NCBI GenBank assembly: GCA_963819735.1
Contig: CAWFXC010000001.1
Location: 1,736,001 to 1,800,000, forward strand
Direction: 5' to 3'
Origin: CAWFXC01 sp963819735
GTDB taxonomy: Bacteria; Actinomycetota; Acidimicrobiia; IMCC26256; DASPTH01
Length of the DNA stretch: 64,000 nt
In this document: piece by piece, positions 26,117 through 35,561 of the stretch
Position numbering within the stretch: position 1 is the first letter of the stretch
Layout: each line of letters starts with the position of its first letter
The notes under the pieces: generated by a model
Told to the model about the DNA's origin: nothing
Databases searched by the model: none
Seen by the model: the letters and a program-made list of their open reading frames with translations, nothing else
Program-made: the position numbers and the translations under genes

Positions 26117-27321
26117 ATCCGCTCGCGCTCACCGATCCGCTCCTGTCGGGGAAGCTCGACTTCACCGTCGTGCTCATCGTGATCGGCAAGACGATCGCGG
26201 TGTTCGTGCTGCTGCTGCTGTCGGTCCTGATGTACATCTGGTTCCTGCGCAAGGTGATCGCAGGGATGCAGAACCGCATCGGTCCCGACCGCGCGGGGCC
26301 GTTCGGCCTCTTCCAGAGTGCGGCCGACGGCATCAAGCTGTTCTTCAAGGAGCAGTCGGAGCCCAACACCGCCGATCGCCGGATCTTCCGGCTCGCGCCC
26401 TATCTCGCGGTCATGCCGGCCTTCCTCGCGTTCAGCATCGTGCCCATCGGCGGGCTGGTCACGATCGCCGGTCACAAGACGTTCGTGCAGCTCGCCGATC
26501 TGCCGTTCGGAATCCTGTGGCTGCTGGCCATGTCGGGCCTCGGCCTCTACGGCGTGCTGCTCGCGGGATGGTCGTCGGGCTCGAAGTACCCGCTCCTCGG
26601 ATCGGTGCGGGCCTCCGCGCAGCTCCTCAGCTACGAGGCCGCGTTCGGTCTCGCCATCGTCGGTGTGCTCATCCAGTCGAACACGCTGTCGACGCGGGCC
26701 ATCGTTATCCAGCAGGGTTGGCACGGCGTGAAGTCGATCTTCAACGGCGACTGGTACTGGTTGCCGGCGATCGTCGCACTCGTGATCTTCGTCATCGCCG
26801 CGGTCGCCGAGACGAACCACCCACCGTTCGACCTCGTCGAGGCCGAGCAGGAGCTCACCGGCGGGTTCTTCACCGAATACACGGGGATCAAGTTCGCGAT
26901 CTTCTACCTCGCCGAGTTCATGAACATCATCACGATGTGCGCGATCGCGGTGACCCTCTTCTTCGGAGGTCCCAACGGGCCCGGTCTCGGGTTCCTCGCC
27001 GCCAACGGCTGGTTCAACGCGTGGATCATGCCGATCTTCTGGTTCATGTTCAAGGTGATCCTGTTGCTGTTCGGCACCGTGTGGCTGCGGGCGTCGCTGC
27101 CGCGTCTGCGCTACGACCAGCTGATGAGTCTCGGATGGAAGGTGCTGATCGAAGCGGCCTTCCTCTGGGTGATGATCTCGGCGGTGGTCGTCATCGGCAA
27201 GCAAGAGGGCTGGTCGATGGCGATCGTGCTCCCGGCGGCCATCGTCGGCGCGCTCGCGGTCGGCGGCGTGCTCTACGCGTCGGTGCCCAAGAAGGGCGAG
27301 ATCCTGGAAGAGATCCGCTGA
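26113..27321 (+). CDS. nuoH: NADH-quinone oxidoreductase subunit H
   Basis: 402 residues, the membrane subunit that contacts the peripheral arm and forms the entry to the quinone chamber. Conserved loops are GMQNRIGPDRAGPFGLFQS, DGIKLFFKEQSEP, AAVAETNHPPFDLVEAEQEL and WLRASLPRLRYDQLM. GTG start with GAGGA four bases upstream. Its stop shares one base with the nuoI ATG. Confidence 0.96.
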   Translation: MNPLALTDPLLSGKLDFTVVLIVIGKTIAVFVLLLLSVLMYIWFLRKVIAGMQNRIGPDRAGPFGLFQSAADGIKLFFKEQSEPNTADRRIFRLAPYLAVMPAFLAFSIVPIGGLVTIAGHKTFVQLADLPFGILWLLAMSGLGLYGVLLAGWSSGSKYPLLGSVRASAQLLSYEAAFGLAIVGVLIQSNTLSTRAIVIQQGWHGVKSIFNGDWYWLPAIVALVIFVIAAVAETNHPPFDLVEAEQELTGGFFTEYTGIKFAIFYLAEFMNIITMCAIAVTLFFGGPNGPGLGFLAANGWFNAWIMPIFWFMFKVILLLFGTVWLRASLPRLRYDQLMSLGWKVLIEAAFLWVMISAVVVIGKQEGWSMAIVLPAAIVGALAVGGVLYASVPKKGEILEEIR

Positions 27322-27986
27322 TGGGCTGGCTCAGCGGCTTCGGTGTGACCATCCGGCAGATGGGCCGGAAGAAGGTCACCGAACACTTCCCGAAGGAGAA
27401 GCGCCCGAAGCCGGTGCGCTTCCACGGCCGCCACGTCCTCAATCGCTACGAAGACGGCATGGAGAAGTGCATCGGCTGCGAGCTGTGCGCCGGTGTCTGC
27501 CCGGCCAAGTGCATCTACGTGCGCGGCGCCGACAATCCCCCCGACGCGCCGGTGTCGCCCGGCGAGCGTTACGGCTTCGTCTACGAGATCAACTACCTCC
27601 GTTGCATCCACTGTGATCTGTGCGTCGAGGCTTGTCCGACCGAGGCGATCACCGAGACGAAGCTGTTCGAGTTCTCTTTTGCCCGGCGCGAAGACGCGAT
27701 CTACACGAAGGACGAGTTGCTGGTCGACGACGCCGGTCGCGCCCGTCGCCAACCGTGGGAACTGTGGCTGGGCTACGAAGACGACGACACGAGCGCGTGG
27801 ATGCGCGCCACCGCGCCGTCGGGGCAAGCGGTCTACGAAGGTCGGGTGGCGTGGTCGGGCGAGCTCGGCTTCGGTGTGCGGTCACCCGAGACCGGCCAGT
27901 CGGAAACCGAGGACGAGTCCGAGCTCACCGAGGCGGCCCCCGCCGAACCGGTCGGCGCGCGCGACGAAGAGCACGGCGGGCACTGA
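27321..27986 (+). CDS. nuoI: NADH-quinone oxidoreductase subunit I
   Basis: 221 residues, carrying clusters N6a and N6b. The two ferredoxin motifs are C50, C53, C56, C60 and C95, C98, C101, C105. A long C-terminal extension (about residues 140-221), acidic and alanine-rich, goes beyond the core fold and resembles other actinobacterial NuoI. The true ATG is the one overlapping the nuoH stop; the open frame upstream is shadow. Confidence 0.95.
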   Translation: MGWLSGFGVTIRQMGRKKVTEHFPKEKRPKPVRFHGRHVLNRYEDGMEKCIGCELCAGVCPAKCIYVRGADNPPDAPVSPGERYGFVYEINYLRCIHCDLCVEACPTEAITETKLFEFSFARREDAIYTKDELLVDDAGRARRQPWELWLGYEDDDTSAWMRATAPSGQAVYEGRVAWSGELGFGVRSPETGQSETEDESELTEAAPAEPVGARDEEHGGH

Positions 27987-27988
27987 AC

Positions 27989-28606
27989 ATGACCGCAGTC
28001 GTCTTCTTCGTGTTCGCCGCGCTCGCGCTCGCCGGGGCGTTGGGTGTCGTGCTGGCCCGCAACCCCGTCCACTCCGCGTTGTCGCTCGTCGTCACGCTGG
28101 TCAGCGTGGCGGTGTTCTTCATCCAACAGCAGGCCCACCTGCTCGCCGCGGTCCAGGTGATCGTCTACGCGGGCGCGATCGTCGTGCTGTTCCTGTTCGT
28201 GATCATGCTGCTCGGCGTCGATCGCGAAGAGTCGCTCTCCGACCCGATCCCGCACCAGCGCACCGCGGCCCTCGCGCTGGGGGTCGTGGTCCTCCTCGAG
28301 GTGATCTTCCTGGCCGGCCACCACTGGGCCACCGGGGCGAAGGCGTCGGCGCACTTCGCACTCAAGGGCGGTCAAGCCGGGCTCGGGAACAACGTCGAAC
28401 GCGTGGCCCGGGTTCTGTTCACCGACTTCCTCTGGCCGTTCGAGATCACCGCCGGGCTGTTGGTGATCGCAGTGGTGGGTGCGGTGGTCCTGGCCCGCCG
28501 CAGCGGCCAGCCCGCGGAGATGGTGGAGGAAGACGTACCCGAGGCTGCCGATCTCGCCGACGACGGCGCCGACGCGCTCGACGAGGAAGCGGAGACGGTC
28601 CCGTGA
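27989..28606 (+). CDS. nuoJ: NADH-quinone oxidoreductase subunit J
   Basis: 205 residues, a membrane subunit with about five helices. The family motif around VQVIVYAGAIVVLFLFVIML (helix 3 with its pi-bulge) is clear. The loop after helix 4 is long, and the C-terminus has an acidic tail of about 40 residues. The stop overlaps the nuoK GTG by four bases. Confidence 0.94.
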   Translation: MTAVVFFVFAALALAGALGVVLARNPVHSALSLVVTLVSVAVFFIQQQAHLLAAVQVIVYAGAIVVLFLFVIMLLGVDREESLSDPIPHQRTAALALGVVVLLEVIFLAGHHWATGAKASAHFALKGGQAGLGNNVERVARVLFTDFLWPFEITAGLLVIAVVGAVVLARRSGQPAEMVEEDVPEAADLADDGADALDEEAETVP

Positions 28607-28908
28607 CCATCACCGACACCTACTACCTCGTACTGGCCGCGATGATCTTCACCATCGGCGCGGTGGGTGTGCTGATCCGGCGCAACGTGCTGGTGATGTT
28701 CATGTGCATCGAGCTGATGCTGAACGCGGTGAACCTCACGTTCGTGGCGTTCGCCCGCCAGCTCAACGACGTGCGCGGCCAGGTCTTCGTGTTCTTCACC
28801 CTCGTGGTGGCCGCCGCCGAGGTCGCGGTCGGCCTGGCGATCATCGTGGCGATCTTCCGCCGCCGGCGTGGTGCCACCGCCGACGACGTGCGGATGCTGA
28901 AGGGCTGA
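28603..28908 (+). CDS. nuoK: NADH-quinone oxidoreductase subunit K
   Basis: 101 residues, three membrane helices. The proton-channel glutamates lie in MFMCIELMLNAVNLTF and AAAEVAVGLAIIVAIF. GTG start in a GTGA overlap with nuoJ. It ends MLKG, like many NuoK. nuoL follows after eight bases. Confidence 0.95.
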   Translation: MTITDTYYLVLAAMIFTIGAVGVLIRRNVLVMFMCIELMLNAVNLTFVAFARQLNDVRGQVFVFFTLVVAAAEVAVGLAIIVAIFRRRRGATADDVRMLKG

Positions 28909-28916
28909 CGGGATCC

Positions 28917-30989
28917 ATGACCGCGAAGGACGTCCTCGATCTGGTTTGGCTCGTCCCGGCCCTGCCGTTGTTCGGGGCCGTGTTCCTGCTGCTGCTCGGC
29001 AAGCGGATCGGTGAACCGATCGCGGGTTGGATCGGCAGCGCCGCGCTCGGACTCTCGTTCGTGTGGTCGGTCGTCACGTTCTTCGCGCTGCGCGATCTCC
29101 CGCCGCTGCAGCGCCAGCACGTCGCCACCCTGTTCACCTGGCTGCCGTCGGGTGGCCTGAAGGTCGAGTTCGGGTTCCTCGCCGACCCGCTGTCGGTGGC
29201 GTTCATCCTGTTCATCACCGGCGTCGCCACCCTCATCCACATCTATTCGATCGGCTACATGCACGGCGATTCACGATTCTCCCGGTTCTTCGCCTACATG
29301 AACCTCTTCGTCGCCGCGATGCTCGTTCTCGTCCTCGGCAGCAGCTTCCTCATGACCTTCCTCGGGTGGGAGGGCGTCGGCCTCTGCTCGTACCTCCTCA
29401 TCTCCTTCTGGTACGAGCGGCCGGCCGCCGCCAACGCGGGCAAGAAGGCCTTCATCACCACGCGCATCGGCGACGTCGGCTTCATGATCGCGATGTTCCT
29501 GATCTTCGCCGAGCTCGGCACCTTGAACTACGCCGGCCGCAACGGCGCGCTGGTCGGCGCGTTCGGGCTGAGCTCCGGAACCGCCACCGCGATCGCCCTC
29601 CTCCTCTTCTTCGGCGCGGTCGGGAAGAGCGCGCAGTTCCCACTCCACTTTTGGCTGCCCGACGCGATGGAAGGCCCGACCCCCGTGTCGGCTCTGATCC
29701 ACGCGGCCACGATGGTCACCGCCGGCGTGTTCCTCGTCGCGCGCGCCCACGCCTTCTTCGAGGTCAGCGGTGACGCGATGACGGTCGTGGCGTGGATCGG
29801 CGCCGGCACTGCGTTGCTGGCGGGCACGATCGCACTGGTCCAGCCCGACATCAAACGCGTGCTGGCCTACAGCACCATCAGCCAGCTCGGCTACATGTTC
29901 CTCGCGCTCGGTGTCGGTGCGTACCCCGCGGCCATCTTCCTGGTGATCACGCACGCGTTCTTCAAGGCCACGCTGTTCCTCGGCGCCGGCACCGTGATCC
30001 ACGGCAACGGCGACAACCAGGACATGCGGATCATGGGCGGGTTCCGCAAGTTCATGCCGTACACCGCGACCGCGTTCGTGATCGCCTGGCTCGCGATCGC
30101 CGGCGTGCCACCGTTCTCGGGCTTCTTCGCCAAGGACGGCGTGCTGGAGAAGGCGTACCAGCACTCCGATTACGGGCTGTGGATCGTCGGTCTGCTCGCG
30201 GCGATCCTCACGGGCGCCTACATGACCCGCCAGGTGATGCTCACCTTCGCCGGGAACGAGCGGTGGGAGCCCGCACCCGCGGCCGCGGTTGCCCTGGAAG
30301 CTGCCGAAGGTGCCGACGTCGCACCCGCGGCCGTGGCCCACGCCGAGGAGGCGCACGCCGCGCCCGACTTCTCCACCCCGACGGTCTCCTACGGCGATCC
30401 GCCGCACGCGCCCACCCTGCACCACGATCCCCACGAAGGTTCCGCGCTCATGGTCGGGCCGGTGCTCCTGCTCGCGGCCCTGGCCGTGGTCGGCGGTCTC
30501 CTCGATACGCCGATCCGGCAGTTCGAGTACCTCGACGATTGGCTGGAGCCGGTGTTCCGCGACTCCGGCCACATCGCGGCGCCGTCGTTCGTCGGTGGCG
30601 TCGCGCTGTCGACGATCGCGTTCGTGATGGGCCTGCTCGGGATCGGGATCGCGTACGCGTTCTACCGGCACGGGTTGCAGCGCGTCGACGACGATCCCTT
30701 CGACGAGCGTCTCGGTGTGCTCGGCCGGATCTTCGGCCACGCCTATTACTACGACGAAGGCATCTCCCGCGCGGTCGACGGTCCGCTGCGACGGTTCGCG
30801 GGTTGGCTGGCCCGGGTGGTCGACACCGGCATCATCGACGGCGCGGTGAACGGCGTGGCGCACCTCGTACGCGACACCGGTCAGGGGTTCCGAAAACTCC
30901 AGACCGGTCTGGTGCGTAACTACGCGTTGGGTGTCGTGCTCGGTACCGCCGCGCTGCTGCTGTACCTCCTCGTCTGGGCCGCCCGATGA
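28917..30989 (+). CDS. nuoL: NADH-quinone oxidoreductase subunit L
   Basis: 690 residues, the distal proton-pumping antiporter-like subunit. Conserved stretches are FLGWEGVGLCSYLLISFWYE (channel glutamate), HFWLPDAMEGPTPVSALIHA and VLAYSTISQLGYMFLALG. Between late helices there is an alanine/histidine-rich soluble insert (about 445-510) not seen in the second NuoL. The C-terminal lateral helix region follows. ATG at 28917 is preferred over the shadow extension. Confidence 0.95.
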   Translation: MTAKDVLDLVWLVPALPLFGAVFLLLLGKRIGEPIAGWIGSAALGLSFVWSVVTFFALRDLPPLQRQHVATLFTWLPSGGLKVEFGFLADPLSVAFILFITGVATLIHIYSIGYMHGDSRFSRFFAYMNLFVAAMLVLVLGSSFLMTFLGWEGVGLCSYLLISFWYERPAAANAGKKAFITTRIGDVGFMIAMFLIFAELGTLNYAGRNGALVGAFGLSSGTATAIALLLFFGAVGKSAQFPLHFWLPDAMEGPTPVSALIHAATMVTAGVFLVARAHAFFEVSGDAMTVVAWIGAGTALLAGTIALVQPDIKRVLAYSTISQLGYMFLALGVGAYPAAIFLVITHAFFKATLFLGAGTVIHGNGDNQDMRIMGGFRKFMPYTATAFVIAWLAIAGVPPFSGFFAKDGVLEKAYQHSDYGLWIVGLLAAILTGAYMTRQVMLTFAGNERWEPAPAAAVALEAAEGADVAPAAVAHAEEAHAAPDFSTPTVSYGDPPHAPTLHHDPHEGSALMVGPVLLLAALAVVGGLLDTPIRQFEYLDDWLEPVFRDSGHIAAPSFVGGVALSTIAFVMGLLGIGIAYAFYRHGLQRVDDDPFDERLGVLGRIFGHAYYYDEGISRAVDGPLRRFAGWLARVVDTGIIDGAVNGVAHLVRDTGQGFRKLQTGLVRNYALGVVLGTAALLLYLLVWAAR

Positions 30990-32581
30990 GCAACATCGGC
31001 GGCTTCCCGATCCTCACCGCGATCATCGCCACCCCGGCGATCGGTGCGTTGATCGTCGCGCTGCTCCCCGCGGCGCGGGTCGAGGCGGCACGCGCCGTCG
31101 GCTACGCCGCCACCGCCGCGACCTTCGGGCTCACCGCCTGGCTCCTCTGGAACTTCGAAGCGGGCAAGGCCGGCTACCAATTCGTCGAGAGCCAACGGTG
31201 GATGGGCTCGCTCGGCGTGAACTACCTCGTCGGGGTCGACGGCATCAGCATCTTCATGATCGCGTTGACCGCGCTCCTCTTCCCGATCGGATTGCTGGCC
31301 TCGAACCGGCTCACCGTGCGGGTGAAGGCGTTCACCGCGTGGATGCTCGTGCTCGAGGCCGCCCTCTTGGGCGTGTTCCTCTCGCTCGACCTCGTCGTGT
31401 TCTTCGTGTTCTTCGAGATCGTGCTCGTGCCGATGTACTTCATCATCCTCGGCTGGGGCCACGACCGGAAGAACTACGCCGCGCTGAAGTTCTTCCTCTA
31501 CACCATGGCGGGTTCGGCGTTCCTGCTCGTCGGCCTGCTGGCGCTCGGGTTCCTCCACCAGTCGGCGACCGGCCACCTCACCTTCGACCTCCGCACCCTC
31601 ACCGCGTGGGCGCCGGGTGGGCTCGACAAGGGAACCGCCCGGTGGTTGTTCCTCGCGTTCTTCGCCGCGTTCGCGGTCAAGGTCCCGCTCTTCCCGCTGC
31701 ACACGTGGCTGCCCGACGCGCACACCGAAGCGCCCACCGCGGGATCGGTCATCCTCGCCGGCGTGCTCCTCAAGATGGGCACCTACGGCTTCCTGCGGTT
31801 CTCGCTCGCGTTGTTCCCGCAGGCGTCGGTCGATCTCGCCCCGCTGCTGCTCGTGCTGGGCACGGTCGGCATCATCTACGGCGCGATCGTCGCCACCATG
31901 CAGCCCAACCTGAAACGGTTGGTCGCGTACTCGTCGGTCGCGCACCTCGGGTTCGTCGTGATCGGGATCTTCAGCCTCACGACGCAAGGGCTCGACGGCG
32001 GCATCTTCACCATGATCAGCCACGGGCTCACCACCGGCGCGCTGTTCCTGCTCGTCGGGATGCTCTACGACCGCAAGCACACGTTCGAGATCGGTTCCTT
32101 CGGCGGACTGTGGAAGTCGATCCCGATCCTCGGCGGGCTCTTCCTCGCCGCCGCATTCGCCTCGATCGGTCTGCCCGGGTTCTCCGGCTTCATCGGCGAG
32201 TTCCTGTCGCTGATCGGGACGTTCCTCGTCGACAAGCCCTACGCCATCATCGGCGCGACCGGCGTGATCCTCGCCGCCGTCTACCTCCTGTGGGCCTACC
32301 AACGGGTGTTCATGGGGGAACCGAACGCCGAGAATTCGAAGTTGCCGGAGATCACCGGCCGTGAGCTCGCGTGCGTGGTGCCGCTGCTCGCGTTGAGCCT
32401 CTTCCTCGGGATCTACCCCAAGCCGGTGCTCGACCGCGTCGAACCCTCGGTCAAGGAGCTGATCGCCCACGTGGAAGCGCACTCCGATTACCGCGAGCCG
32501 GGTGTCGCGCGGAAGGGCCCCGCCGCGTCGTCGGTGCCGCATCCTGACGCGAAGCAGATCGCCAAGGAGTCCGACAAGTGA
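30986..32581 (+). CDS. nuoM: NADH-quinone oxidoreductase subunit M
   Basis: 531 residues, middle antiporter-like proton pump. Key glutamate and lysine regions are FFVFFEIVLVPMYFIILGWG, LHTWLPDAHTEAPTAGSVIL and NLKRLVAYSSVAHLGFV. ATGA overlap with nuoL upstream and GTGA overlap with nuoN downstream. Confidence 0.95.
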   Translation: MSNIGGFPILTAIIATPAIGALIVALLPAARVEAARAVGYAATAATFGLTAWLLWNFEAGKAGYQFVESQRWMGSLGVNYLVGVDGISIFMIALTALLFPIGLLASNRLTVRVKAFTAWMLVLEAALLGVFLSLDLVVFFVFFEIVLVPMYFIILGWGHDRKNYAALKFFLYTMAGSAFLLVGLLALGFLHQSATGHLTFDLRTLTAWAPGGLDKGTARWLFLAFFAAFAVKVPLFPLHTWLPDAHTEAPTAGSVILAGVLLKMGTYGFLRFSLALFPQASVDLAPLLLVLGTVGIIYGAIVATMQPNLKRLVAYSSVAHLGFVVIGIFSLTTQGLDGGIFTMISHGLTTGALFLLVGMLYDRKHTFEIGSFGGLWKSIPILGGLFLAAAFASIGLPGFSGFIGEFLSLIGTFLVDKPYAIIGATGVILAAVYLLWAYQRVFMGEPNAENSKLPEITGRELACVVPLLALSLFLGIYPKPVLDRVEPSVKELIAHVEAHSDYREPGVARKGPAASSVPHPDAKQIAKESDK

Positions 32582-34119
32582 TCGGGCTGATGTTCGGCGC
32601 GGCGCGGCCCGACTCGATCGCGGTACCCGACGTCAACTGGCTGGCCATCGCCCCGGTGATCGCGCTCGCGGGCGCGGGTGTGCTCATCGTCCTGCTGCGC
32701 GCGGTGCTGCGCCAACACCGCGCGGTCGACCCGATCACCTTCGCGGTCGCGTTCCTCGGGACCCTCGCCGCGGGGGGCACGCTGGCCTGGCAGTGGCTGC
32801 ACGTCCACGACCACGGGCCGATGGTCACCCTCGCCAACATGGTGCGAGTCGATTCGTTCGCGATCTTCCTCGGCATCCTCGTCGTGTCGGCGTTGTTCCT
32901 GGTGTTGCTCCTCTCGGCGTCGTACATCCGGCCGGAAGGGCTGGAAGGCCCCGAGTACCTGGCGCTGCTCCTGTTGTCGGCGGCGGCGATGCTCGTGATG
33001 ACGAGCGCCAACAACCTCATCGTCGTGTTCGTCGCGCTCGAGGCGCTCTCGATCCCGCTCTACGTGCTCGTCGCGTTCGACCGCCGCCGGTTCGCCTCGC
33101 AGGAAGCCGGCATCAAGTACTTCGTGCTCGGTTCGTTCGCGTCGGCCTTGTTCCTCTACGGCGTTGCCCTCGTGTACGGCGCGACCGGTTCCACTTCGCT
33201 CACCGACATCGCGCACTTCCTGGCCCGGAACACGCTCTTCGACACCGGCACGCTGCTGGCCGGCTTCGCGCTGCTGATCGTCGGCCTGGCGTTCAAGGTG
33301 TCGGCGGTGCCGTTCCACATGTGGACCCCCGACGTCTACCAGGGTGCGCCGAGCCCGATCACCGCGTTCATGTCGTCGGCCACCAAGGTCGCCGGCTTCG
33401 CCGCCTTCCTGCGGATCTTCCTGGTGGCGTTCCCGCTGTACCGCACCGACTGGCGGCCGGTCATCATGGCCCTCGCGCTGCTGTCACTGATCGTGGGGAC
33501 GGCGGCGGCAGTGGTCCAGACCGACCTCAAGCGCGCGCTGGCCTATTCCTCGATTGCCAACGCGGGCTACATCCTCATCGGGTTCGCCGCCGCCGCGGTC
33601 GACGACCGCGCCGCGGCCAACCGGGGGCTCGAAGCCGCGCTCTTCTACCTCTTCACCTACACGTTCATGACGATCGGCGCGTTCGCCGTCGTCGCCCTGG
33701 TCGGTCGGCGGACCCGCGACGCGCGCCACGGGCTCGACCAGTACCGCGGGCTGGCCCGTCGCTCACCGGTGCTGGCCGGTTTCCTCACCTTCTTCCTGCT
33801 CGCGCAGGCCGGGGTTCCGTTCACCGGTGGTTTCGTGGCCAAGCTCCAGGTGTTCGCCGCGGCGGTCGACGCCCGCGAGTACTGGCTGGCCATCGTCGGC
33901 GCGCTGGCCGCCGTGGTCCTGGCGTTCTTCTACCTCCGCGTCACCGTCGTGGTGTTCTCGGGCGACGACGGCGAGGAGCCGGCAACGCGGACCCATCGGC
34001 GACGCATCGACGCCGCCGGTGTGGTCGTGCTCGTGGCCACCGCGGCCATGGTGATCCTGCTCGGCGTGCTCCCGGGCGCGTTCCTGCACTTCGCGCACGA
34101 CGCCACGTCGCTGATCTGA
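32578..34119 (+). CDS. nuoN: NADH-quinone oxidoreductase subunit N
   Basis: 513 residues, third antiporter-like subunit and last gene of the operon. Motifs include VVFVALEALSIPLYVLVAFD, FHMWTPDVYQGAPSPITAFM and DLKRALAYSSIANAGYILIG. GTG start overlaps nuoM. The stop abuts the convergent lipase gene with no spacer, so no terminator fits between them. Confidence 0.95.
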   Translation: MIGLMFGAARPDSIAVPDVNWLAIAPVIALAGAGVLIVLLRAVLRQHRAVDPITFAVAFLGTLAAGGTLAWQWLHVHDHGPMVTLANMVRVDSFAIFLGILVVSALFLVLLLSASYIRPEGLEGPEYLALLLLSAAAMLVMTSANNLIVVFVALEALSIPLYVLVAFDRRRFASQEAGIKYFVLGSFASALFLYGVALVYGATGSTSLTDIAHFLARNTLFDTGTLLAGFALLIVGLAFKVSAVPFHMWTPDVYQGAPSPITAFMSSATKVAGFAAFLRIFLVAFPLYRTDWRPVIMALALLSLIVGTAAAVVQTDLKRALAYSSIANAGYILIGFAAAAVDDRAAANRGLEAALFYLFTYTFMTIGAFAVVALVGRRTRDARHGLDQYRGLARRSPVLAGFLTFFLLAQAGVPFTGGFVAKLQVFAAAVDAREYWLAIVGALAAVVLAFFYLRVTVVVFSGDDGEEPATRTHRRRIDAAGVVVLVATAAMVILLGVLPGAFLHFAHDATSLI

Positions 34120-35019
34120 TCAGCCGGCGTCGCGGCGCCACCAGGGTCGGCGGAGCGATCGGCGCCGCCGCCGGACGAGGTCGGCTTCGTCGAGTGCTCG
34201 CTCCGCGAGCCGGTACGCGTCGTCCATGATGCCCGGCGCACCGGAGAAGTCGAAGAGCTCGCGGTTGTCGACCGGCGCCGGCAGCACGACGAGTTCTACG
34301 CTCTCGGGCACGTTGCGCATCTCGAGGTCGAACCGCTGCTTGCGGCTGATCGCGAACGCGCGGACCGCCACGTCGAACGGCGAGCGCAGCGGTCGGTGCA
34401 TGAGGTCGCCGGCCACGTTGAGCACGTAGACGCGGTCGACGGGCCCCGCCAGCGCATGCCAGAGCGGGACGGTGTCGACGACCGCACCGTCGACGAGGAT
34501 GCGGCCGGCGTAGCGGACGGGCGGGAAGAGCCCCGGCAGCGCCGAGCTTGCCAGGAGGGCGGGTTCGAGCGGGCCGTGCGCGAACACCACCTCTTCCCCG
34601 GTATCGAGGTCGGCCGCGATCACGCGCAGCGGCAGGAGCAGCTCCTCGAACGTGTCGGGAGTGTCACCCCGGCTGAAGATCGCCCGGAGCCCCTGGTTGG
34701 AGAACAGGTGGTCGTCGCGCGTCAGGAGGTTCCAGGCCCTCGACAGCCGACCGCCGGGGAACACCTCTTCACCCCGCAGCGACTCCCACGTGGCGACCAG
34801 CCGATCGATGCCCGCCATGCTCGGCGAGGCGGCGATCGTGGCCCCGTTGAACGCACCGGCGGAGCACCCGACGATCACGTCGGGGAGGATGTCGCGCTCG
34901 ATGAGCGCGCGCAGCATGCCGACCTGGGCGACCGACTGGTTCCCCCCACCGGACAGCACGAAGGCGGTCCGTGGCTCGCGGACGAGGCGCTGGCGGAGCT
35001 GGCTGATGGAAGCCGTCAC
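34120..35019 (-). CDS. Patatin-like phospholipase
   Basis: 299 residues. A Ser-Asp dyad acyl hydrolase: oxyanion loop LSGGGNQSVAQVGML, nucleophile S53 in GCSAG and D177 in VDGAV. No signal peptide or transmembrane segment is evident, so it is probably cytoplasmic or peripherally membrane-bound, acting on phospholipid or other acyl esters. It lies between the two nuo operons, convergent with the first and divergent from the second. The C-terminus is very basic. A link to complex I is not supported beyond position. Confidence 0.88.
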   Translation of the reverse strand: MTASISQLRQRLVREPRTAFVLSGGGNQSVAQVGMLRALIERDILPDVIVGCSAGAFNGATIAASPSMAGIDRLVATWESLRGEEVFPGGRLSRAWNLLTRDDHLFSNQGLRAIFSRGDTPDTFEELLLPLRVIAADLDTGEEVVFAHGPLEPALLASSALPGLFPPVRYAGRILVDGAVVDTVPLWHALAGPVDRVYVLNVAGDLMHRPLRSPFDVAVRAFAISRKQRFDLEMRNVPESVELVVLPAPVDNRELFDFSGAPGIMDDAYRLAERALDEADLVRRRRRSLRRPWWRRDAG

Positions 35020-35104
35020 GGGTTGTTCTCACTTCCTTTCCCGCGTGCCAGTTCTAGCCGGTCCCGGGGTGGGTCCGGTGGTCCCCATCAGCCTCGCGCG
35101 CGGT

Positions 35105-35135
35105 TTGCCGGGCGCAGAAAAGGCGGAGCTATGCT
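35105..35135 (+). promoter_or_regulatory. Possible promoter of the second nuo operon
   Basis: TTGCCG (35105-35110) and TATGCT (35130-35135) are 19 bases apart, wider than ideal, 64 bases before the nuoA2 start. It lies in the divergent gap with the lipase gene. Weak evidence. Confidence 0.3.
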
Positions 35136-35198
35136 GCGCCCGAAATCGAACCCCCCACACCGACGCCTCATTCCAGCGAGGGGGCGGGAGGCCCACGC

Positions 35199-35561
35199 GT
35201 GAGCGAGTTCTATCGGAATTACCTCGCGGTGGCCGTGTTCGTCGGTGCCGCCATGCTCATGGTCGGCGCGATGCTCGGGGTCGGCAAATTGCTGCGCCCC
35301 TCACGGCCGCAACCCGAGAAATTGATGTCCTACGAGGCGGGTTCCGACCCCGTCCTCGGTTTCGGTCAGTCGAACGTCCGGTACTACGTCTACGCACTGC
35401 TGTTCGTGATGTTCGACGTCGAAGCCGTCTTCATCTTCCCGTGGGCGGTGAAGCTCGAGAGCTTCGGGGTCTTCGGCCTCGTGGAGATGGGCGCGTTCAT
35501 GATCATCCTCCTCCTCGGCCTCGTGTACGCCTGGCGGAAGGGGGTGCTGCGGTGGGCATAG
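35199..35561 (+). CDS. nuoA: Complex I subunit A, second cluster
   Basis: 120 residues, three helices, GTG start. LMSYEAGSDPVLGFGQSNVR has alanine-glycine where the first cluster has the usual Glu-Cys-Gly motif, and RYYVYALLFVMFDVEAVFI follows. It lacks the long C-terminal tail of NuoA1, so the two are clearly different paralogues rather than a recent duplication. It overlaps nuoB2 by ten bases. Confidence 0.93.
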   Translation: MSEFYRNYLAVAVFVGAAMLMVGAMLGVGKLLRPSRPQPEKLMSYEAGSDPVLGFGQSNVRYYVYALLFVMFDVEAVFIFPWAVKLESFGVFGLVEMGAFMIILLLGLVYAWRKGVLRWA

